This document shows positions 13,972 to 17,683 of a stretch of 17,683 nt of DNA, in pieces. The notes under the pieces are model-generated. The model was given only the letters and a program-made list of their open reading frames with translations, had not been told where the DNA came from and did not search any database. Numbering within the stretch: position 1 is the stretch's first letter; each line of letters begins with the position of its first letter. The position numbers and the translations under genes are program-made. This DNA is from RGIG3009 sp964490085 (GTDB taxonomy: Bacteria; Bacillota; Clostridia; Oscillospirales; Acutalibacteraceae), in contig CAZBAO010000026.1 in the NCBI GenBank assembly GCA_964490085.1, positions 1-17,683 on the forward strand, written 5' to 3'.

Positions 13972-13986
13972 TTACGCAGCGCGTAA
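13972..13986. repeat. Small palindrome TTACGC-AGC-GCGTAA
   Basis: A 6-bp inverted repeat with a 3-bp centre, GC-containing within an AT-rich intergenic stretch between the dehydratase and the rpsT terminator. It could be an operator half-site pair or chance. Confidence 0.25.
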
Positions 13987-14020
13987 TAAAAAAAGAACGG
14001 CAGCGAAAATATAAAGACAA

Positions 14021-14060
14021 AAAACGCCCTGCGAACTTTCACAAGTTCGCAGGGCGTTTT
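14021..14060 (-). terminator. Intrinsic terminator of rpsT
   Basis: A perfect 18-bp inverted repeat (AAAACGCCCTGCGAACTT, 4-nt loop, reverse complement) lies 15 bp after the rpsT stop. On the minus strand it is followed by a T-rich tail (TTTTTTGTCTTT). It isolates the ribosomal protein gene from the microcompartment operon downstream. Confidence 0.9.
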
Positions 14061-14075
14061 AAGCTCGTTAAACGA

Positions 14076-14330
14076 TTAACCGTTAACTTTTTTGGCGAGG
14101 GCGGACTTTCTCCGTGCAGCAGTGTTCTTATGCAGGAGTCCCTTAGCGGCGGCCTGATCGATCTTTTTAACAGCGGCCTTGACAAGCAGCTCCTTGTCTT
14201 CGGCGCCGGCCTCGATCGCGGCGTTAGCCTTCTTGATTTCCGTCTTCAATTCGGAACGGCTGGCTTTATTACGAGCGGTTTTGGCAGCAATTACCTTTAC
14301 GCGCTTCTTAGCGGATTTAATGTTGGGCAT
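14076..14330 (-). CDS. rpsT: 30S ribosomal protein S20
   Basis: 84 aa, MPNIKSAKKRVKVIAAKTAR and so on: strongly basic, helical, with the conserved N-terminus and the LLHKNTAARRKSALAK segment of bacterial S20, which binds 16S rRNA in the small subunit. ATG 14330 is chosen over an in-frame GTG at 14336 because AGGAGG lies 7 nt before it. It is monocistronic with its own promoter and terminator, and divergent from gpr, a neighbourhood common in spore-forming Clostridia. Confidence 0.98.
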   Translation of the reverse strand: MPNIKSAKKRVKVIAAKTARNKASRSELKTEIKKANAAIEAGAEDKELLVKAAVKKIDQAAAKGLLHKNTAARRKSALAKKVNG

Positions 14331-14376
14331 GGTCACACCTCCTCAAAAAAGAATTACTCTAAATCACGCAGGGTTT

Positions 14377-14405
14377 ATCATAACACGAACTTTTCGGAAA
14401 ATCAA
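14377..14405 (-). promoter_or_regulatory. Sigma-A promoter of rpsT
   Basis: Minus strand: TTGATT (14405-14400), 17-nt spacer, TATGAT (14382-14377), 47 bp before the rpsT ATG. Confidence 0.75.
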
Positions 14406-14417
14406 TACTTTTTTTCA

Positions 14418-14446
14418 GAATATTGCGTTTTTTTCGTTTTATACTA
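14418..14446 (+). promoter_or_regulatory. Putative sigma-G promoter of gpr
   Basis: Plus strand GAATA (14418-14422), 17-nt spacer, TATACTA (14440-14446). This is close to the Bacillus forespore sigma-G pattern (GMATA, 17-18 nt, CATWMTA), differing at the first -10 base. gpr is a known sigma-G target. The -10 ends 21 bp before the preferred ATG. Confidence 0.5.
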
Positions 14447-14467
14447 TATGAATAGGAGATGAGCATC

Positions 14468-15307
14468 ATGCAATTTCGCACCGATCTTGCCATGGAAGCG
14501 ACCGCCGATGCGGCGGTACAAACGCAATGTGTCGAAGGTATGGAGCTGTGCAGTCTTGACCTGACACCCGAGGACGCGGCACGCATCGGCAAGGGTGCCG
14601 GTCGGTATATCACGGCGACGTTGCCGCCGCTGACCGACGACGAACACGAGCTGGAGAAAAAGGCGGTCGTGCTCGGTGAACGGCTGCGAGGGCTGCTTCC
14701 GGCGAGCGGCAGCGTGTTGGTGGTGGGGCTCGGCAACGAGGCGATCACACCCGATGCGCTCGGACCGCGGTGCGCGTCAATGGTGCTGGCTACCCGTCAT
14801 ATTCAGGGAGAGTTCGCCCGTAGCGTGGGGCTTAACGATCTGCGACCGACAGTGGTGCTGAAACCCGACGTGCTGGGTAATACGGGTATGGAAAGCAGCG
14901 AGATCGTTGCCGGAGTCTGCCGAATCGTGAAGCCGGCCGCCGTGATCGCGGTGGACGCGTTGGCCGCGCGAAGCGTGGCGCGGCTCGGTTGCACGGTACA
15001 GCTGTCAAATACCGGTATTTCGCCGGGGTCGGGGGTGGGTAACAATCGTAAAGCGCTGAGCCGCGAGAGCCTCGGTGTACCGGTGATCGGGGTGGGTGTG
15101 CCGACGGTGGTGGATGCGGGCACGCTTGCGCGGGATCTCACGGGTGCCGTGCAGGAGTCCGTATCGCCGCGCGGTGCCGAGATGATGGTGACGCCGCGTG
15201 AGATCGACCTGATGATCGCGCGCGCCGCGCGTCTGCTTGCCATGACGATCCACGCCGCCCTGCAGCCGACCTATTCACCGCTGGAACTTTTAAGCATAGC
15301 CTTATAG
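14468..15307 (+). CDS. gpr: Germination protease (GPR endopeptidase)
   Basis: 279 aa. GPR degrades small acid-soluble spore proteins during germination. The A25-family hallmarks are clear: FRTDLAMEA at the N-terminus, VVGLGNEAITPDALGPR, VLGNTGMESSEIV, AVDALAARSVARLG, NTGISPGSGVGNNRKALS, VPVIGVGVPTVVDAGTLA and MMVTPREIDLMI. ATG 14468 is preferred because TAGGAG is 9 nt before it; an ATG at 14459 abuts the RBS. Only three residues precede RTDLA, so the propeptide of Bacillus GPR is nearly absent. The region between TVVDAGTLA and MMVTPREID is also much shorter than in B. subtilis, explaining the small size. A spoIIP gene follows 31 bp downstream. Confidence 0.96.
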   Translation: MQFRTDLAMEATADAAVQTQCVEGMELCSLDLTPEDAARIGKGAGRYITATLPPLTDDEHELEKKAVVLGERLRGLLPASGSVLVVGLGNEAITPDALGPRCASMVLATRHIQGEFARSVGLNDLRPTVVLKPDVLGNTGMESSEIVAGVCRIVKPAAVIAVDALAARSVARLGCTVQLSNTGISPGSGVGNNRKALSRESLGVPVIGVGVPTVVDAGTLARDLTGAVQESVSPRGAEMMVTPREIDLMIARAARLLAMTIHAALQPTYSPLELLSIAL

Positions 15308-15338
15308 ATGCGCTCATAGAGTGGTATGGGTGAGGAAA

Positions 15339-16412
15339 ATGAAACAACGGATCGTGACCGCGATCGTGCTGATCGCGGCGTGTGGACTTTTAGGGCTGGC
15401 GGTGACGGCGATCCCCGCGGAAGCCTTTGCACAGGTCGTGGAGCACGCGGCACTGCTGTCGGTGGGATTACAGCAGCCGGAGGAAAGTGTCGAGCTCATC
15501 AGCGAGTGGGTGACGAAGTCGCCCGCCGCACCGGGTGGCGCGCTCAGTGAGCAGCGTGTGATATTGGGTGAGGTCATCGCGCAGGCGGTGACTACCGCTC
15601 CTTCGACCTCCGTGCCGGAAAAGCAGGAGGGTGCGGGAGTCGTGCTGACACAGCAGCTGTCCGCCGGCAAGGAGTTCGTACAGGGCGTCGCCATCAAAAA
15701 CAACACCAAAACCACCGTGGATATCGCGGAGGCGCTTGCGCACACACCGGATATCGACTTTGATACGGCTTCCGACGACATCCAGGTGCTGATCACCCAC
15801 ACTCACACCACCGAATGCTATCTTGACTACGATGCCGGCTTCTTCAATCCCGACGATAAGAGCCGTACCGATGATGCCGATAAAAATATGGTGGCGGTGG
15901 GGGAACGCGTCGCACAACAGCTCAGACAGGCGGGAATCGGCGTGATTCACGATACCGAGATCCACGATCAACCGTATAGCAGTGCGTATACCCATTCGCG
16001 AAAAGCGGTGCAAAAGTATCTGGAACAATATCCCTCGATCAGTGTGGTGTTGGACATTCATCGAGATGCCATTTATCAGTCGGACGGTACGCGTGTGAAG
16101 CCAACCGTGGTGATCGACGGCAAAAAAGCCGCGCAGATGATGATCATTGTGGGGATGATGAACACCCAATCGGTTCCGAACCCGCACACGGCGGAAAACC
16201 TCTCCTTTGGCGCGCATCTTCAGCAGACTCTGCACGCAGGGTACGAGGGGTTGATGCGACCGATGGTGCTGGCGAGCGCACGGTACAATCAACAGCTTTC
16301 TAACGGTATGATCTTGGTAGAGGTCGGCAGTGACGTCAACACTTTAGAGGAAGCCTTATACTCCGGTGAGTTGTTGGGCAAAGGATTGGCAGAAACGTTA
16401 AAGGGGTTATAA
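15339..16412 (+). CDS. spoIIP: Stage II sporulation protein P
   Basis: 357 aa from ATG 15339. A basic start and a hydrophobic segment (IVTAIVLIAACGLLGLAVTA) give a signal anchor, then a variable linker, then the SpoIIP amidase/endopeptidase domain: ITHTHTTECY (H154 region), KNMVAVGERVAQQLRQAGIG, SRKAVQKYLEQYP, VVLDIHRDAI and the C-terminal ILVEVGSDVNTLEEALYSGE. SpoIIP degrades septal and forespore-facing peptidoglycan with SpoIID and SpoIIM during engulfment. GGGTGA lies before the ATG; a GTG start at 15321 would add six residues. The gene follows gpr closely. Confidence 0.95.
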   Translation: MKQRIVTAIVLIAACGLLGLAVTAIPAEAFAQVVEHAALLSVGLQQPEESVELISEWVTKSPAAPGGALSEQRVILGEVIAQAVTTAPSTSVPEKQEGAGVVLTQQLSAGKEFVQGVAIKNNTKTTVDIAEALAHTPDIDFDTASDDIQVLITHTHTTECYLDYDAGFFNPDDKSRTDDADKNMVAVGERVAQQLRQAGIGVIHDTEIHDQPYSSAYTHSRKAVQKYLEQYPSISVVLDIHRDAIYQSDGTRVKPTVVIDGKKAAQMMIIVGMMNTQSVPNPHTAENLSFGAHLQQTLHAGYEGLMRPMVLASARYNQQLSNGMILVEVGSDVNTLEEALYSGELLGKGLAETLKGL

Positions 16413-16416
16413 TAAT

Positions 16417-16686
16417 ATGCCGAAAAAACGGACGTGGACGGCGGTGGTATGCGCTTTTTCCTTGACACTGTGTGTGGCCTTGTTTGCAGGTGGATTACTG
16501 GTAGTCAGTATGCGTAGCGGACGCACGTTGTTTGGGGAAAACTATGAGCCGGTAACCCTGCAGCAGGAGCTTCCGCTCGGGGAGACGGAGGACAGCACCT
16601 TTGTGTGGCTGCCCGCGCGGCTGCGTGTCTTGTTGCAAGTGCCGATGTGGGAAACGCAGTGCCTGGAATGGGTCTTGGGGAGATAA
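16417..16686 (+). CDS. Small predicted single-pass membrane protein, unknown
   Basis: 89 aa. KKR at the N-terminus followed by a hydrophobic stretch (AVVCAFSLTLCVALFAGGLL) gives one membrane segment with the remaining 55 residues outside. AAAGGGG near the end of spoIIP serves as RBS and the start is 4 bp after its stop, so it is the last gene of the gpr-spoIIP group. I do not recognise the family. It might be a small sporulation-associated membrane protein, but only position supports this. Confidence 0.7.
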   Translation: MPKKRTWTAVVCAFSLTLCVALFAGGLLVVSMRSGRTLFGENYEPVTLQQELPLGETEDSTFVWLPARLRVLLQVPMWETQCLEWVLGR

Positions 16687-16689
16687 AGT

Positions 16690-16717
16690 AAGCGGCAGGT
16701 CCTTCGACCTGCCGCTT
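16690..16717. terminator. Bidirectional intrinsic terminator
   Basis: AAGCGGCAGGTC, CTTC loop, GACCTGCCGCTT: a perfect 12-bp stem between the plus-strand spoIIP group and the convergent minus-strand lipoprotein gene. T-rich sequence on both sides (plus CTTTAGGTTTTGG, minus CTTACTTTATC) suits either direction. Confidence 0.8.
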
Positions 16718-16728
16718 TAGGTTTTGGA

Positions 16729-17346
16729 TTATTGAAACCGCCGTGCCGATAAGAAGCGCTGTGACCAGTAGGAACTGTTCAGCTGGTGTAGCTTGGTGCC
16801 GGAGCCGGGATTGGTGGAGGCGACAAATTGATTGTCTCCGATATAGATACCAACAAAGCCTGCGTCTTCGCCGATCTCGTTGCAGAACACCAAAATATCA
16901 CCGGGCTGGATCTCTTCGGGATTGACATCGAAGCCGTAATCGATGATCTGCGTGGCTTTGCGGGGAACGGTGTAGCCGTTTTGCTTGTAGCAGTATACGA
17001 CAAAGCTGGGATTATCAAACGCATCCGGTCCGCTGCCCCCGTTCTTATACGCTGTGCCGACCAGCGAGACGGCGAGCTTGGCGATCGCGTCACCGGTCGC
17101 GCTGTTGCCCTCCGCGGTACCGATGGACGGCAGGGTGGTGGTACCGGTGGATTGCGACGAAGAAGACGGATCGTTTTGGTTCGTATCGGACGAGCCGGTA
17201 GTCGTGGTCGTCGTTGTGGTGGTAGTGGTCGGTTTCTTGACTTGATCCTTTGTGATAACGGTGGCTTCCGGCGAATCACCGGAGCAGGCACTGAGTGTTA
17301 CCAGCAAGGCAATGGCTGTGAGTAATGCGAAAAGACGGATCTTCAT
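16729..17346 (-). CDS. NlpC/P60-domain lipoprotein, apparently lacking catalytic Cys and His
   Basis: 205 aa from ATG 17346 (AAAGAGGTG 7 nt before it). A lipobox LSAC gives lipidation at C21. A low-complexity spacer follows, with 11 consecutive threonines (T40-T50) using mixed codons and a Ser/Asn/Gln-rich stretch. From about residue 85 (AIAKLAVSLVGTAYKNGG) the NlpC/P60 fold is recognisable, but the usual FDCSGFV reads FDNPSFV (N112 for the nucleophile) and the usual HVGIYIG reads FVGIYIG (F164 for the histidine). QPGDILVFCNE is normal. It is probably a surface-anchored, non-hydrolytic cell-wall-binding or regulatory protein; activity through the nearby C117 cannot be excluded. Confidence 0.85.
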   Translation of the reverse strand: MKIRLFALLTAIALLVTLSACSGDSPEATVITKDQVKKPTTTTTTTTTTTGSSDTNQNDPSSSSQSTGTTTLPSIGTAEGNSATGDAIAKLAVSLVGTAYKNGGSGPDAFDNPSFVVYCYKQNGYTVPRKATQIIDYGFDVNPEEIQPGDILVFCNEIGEDAGFVGIYIGDNQFVASTNPGSGTKLHQLNSSYWSQRFLSARRFQ

Positions 17347-17368
17347 AGTTAACACCTCTTTGAACTTG

Positions 17369-17397
17369 ATTATATCACAAAAGAAGATATAATTCAA
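17369..17397 (-). promoter_or_regulatory. Sigma-A promoter of the NlpC/P60-like lipoprotein gene
   Basis: Minus strand: TTGAAT (17397-17392), 17-nt spacer, TATAAT (17374-17369), 23 bp before the ATG. This is a near-consensus vegetative promoter. Confidence 0.8.
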
Positions 17398-17591
17398 TGC
17401 TTTACGAAAGCCAAAACTACTTTTCTCTCTTATCTCTTATCCGGAAAAGTGGCGGAGATTTTTTAGAGAAGAGAGAAAAACGCGAGAGAAGAGTGAAGAG
17501 ACCAAAAAGAACTGGTCAAAAACCTGATCTTCTTCATTTTTTCACTTCAAATAAGATTCGCACCTGCTTTGATTGTTAAAATAAAAATTAC
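17398..17591. other. AT-rich intergenic stretch, no convincing gene
   Basis: About 194 bp, visibly AT-rich and purine/pyrimidine-skewed, unlike the GC-rich DNA to the left. TTTTCTCTCTT (17421-17431) and AAGAGAGAAAA (17469-17479) form an imperfectly spaced inverted repeat. A 60-codon frame on the plus strand has a biased low-complexity product and no good RBS, so it is not called. Confidence 0.5.
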
Positions 17592-17683
17592 TTATAAATT
17601 GAATTTTTCTTGAATCATTTTTGCAACAACATCGGCTGGCAGATTTGAATTGTCAATTTTAATATAGTTTTCAAATGAAATTT
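17592..17683 (-). CDS. C-terminal fragment of an unidentified protein, possibly a P-loop kinase
   Basis: Reading the minus strand into the window gives 29 residues ending in a stop at 17594-17592: ISFENYIKIDNSNLPADVVA then KMIQEKFNL. The pattern Y-I-x-I-D-N-S-N-L followed by a final amphipathic helix is often seen at the end of small AAA/P-loop nucleoside- or shikimate-kinase-like proteins, where the last helix packs on the core. The fragment is too short for a firm call. Codon use is AT-rich, unlike the rest of the window. The start lies beyond the right edge. Confidence 0.5.
   Translation of the reverse strand, partial: ISFENYIKIDNSNLPADVVAKMIQEKFNL

Noticed and set aside
13961..13980. Possible CcpA cre site near the dehydratase promoter
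   Set aside because: The spacing between TG and CG elements does not fit the cre consensus.
15468..16292. 274-codon minus-strand frame opposite spoIIP
   Set aside because: His/Arg-rich shadow product; the SpoIIP domain on the plus strand is unambiguous.
17145..17235. Threonine-codon run considered as a slippage-prone tandem repeat or phase-variation tract
   Set aside because: The 11 threonines use mixed ACC/ACT/ACA/ACG codons, so there is no pure repeat unit that would promote slippage.
17397..17579. 60-codon plus-strand frame in the AT-rich end
   Set aside because: Low-complexity charged product, no convincing RBS, and its first codon overlaps the lipoprotein promoter's -35.

Overview
The window looks like chromosomal DNA of an anaerobic, endospore-forming Bacillota, most likely a Clostridia gut-type organism (Oscillospiraceae/Ruminococcaceae-like). 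The basis is a moderately GC-rich coding background, the spore genes gpr and spoIIP beside rpsT, strong AGGAGG ribosome binding sites, and oxygen-sensitive glycyl radical chemistry. No species can be named from the sequence alone.

Positions 1-13,860, all on the minus strand and so transcribed from right to left, form a glycyl-radical-enzyme microcompartment (GRM) locus that resembles the fucose/rhamnose 1,2-propanediol type (GRM5-like). Order of transcription: glycyl radical diol dehydratase (13783-11255), its radical-SAM activase, PduU-type shell protein, PduV/EutP GTPase, then a second promoter, class II (fuculose-1-phosphate type) aldolase, GlcG/PduO-C-like protein, zinc alcohol dehydrogenase, five BMC-H shell genes, PduN/EutN pentamer, PduS (RnfC-like), PduT (tandem-BMC, Cys38), DeoR-family regulator, acetate/propionate kinase, and the first 386 residues of a CoA-acylating aldehyde dehydrogenase cut by the window edge. 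Inferred pathway: deoxy-sugar phosphate is cleaved to lactaldehyde, which is reduced to 1,2-propanediol. The radical enzyme dehydrates this to propionaldehyde inside the shell. Propionaldehyde is then disproportionated to propanol (ADH) and propionyl-CoA (AldDH), and the kinase makes ATP from the acyl phosphate. PduS and PduT would carry electrons across the shell. Several cargo enzymes carry amphipathic encapsulation-type helices.

Two sigma-A promoters can be read directly. Each has TTGACT, a 17-bp spacer and a good -10; one lies before the dehydratase and one before the aldolase. They share a 19-nt and a 14-nt identical motif that occur nowhere else I noticed, which suggests a common regulator.

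Positions 14,021-16,717 are ordinary core genome: rpsT (minus) with its own promoter and terminator, then divergent gpr (with a sigma-G-like promoter), spoIIP and a small membrane protein, ending in a bidirectional terminator. Positions 16,729-17,397 hold a lipoprotein with an NlpC/P60 domain whose catalytic Cys and His appear to be replaced. From about 17,398 the DNA becomes strikingly AT-rich, and the last 92 bases encode the C-terminus of a further minus-strand gene that is otherwise outside the window.
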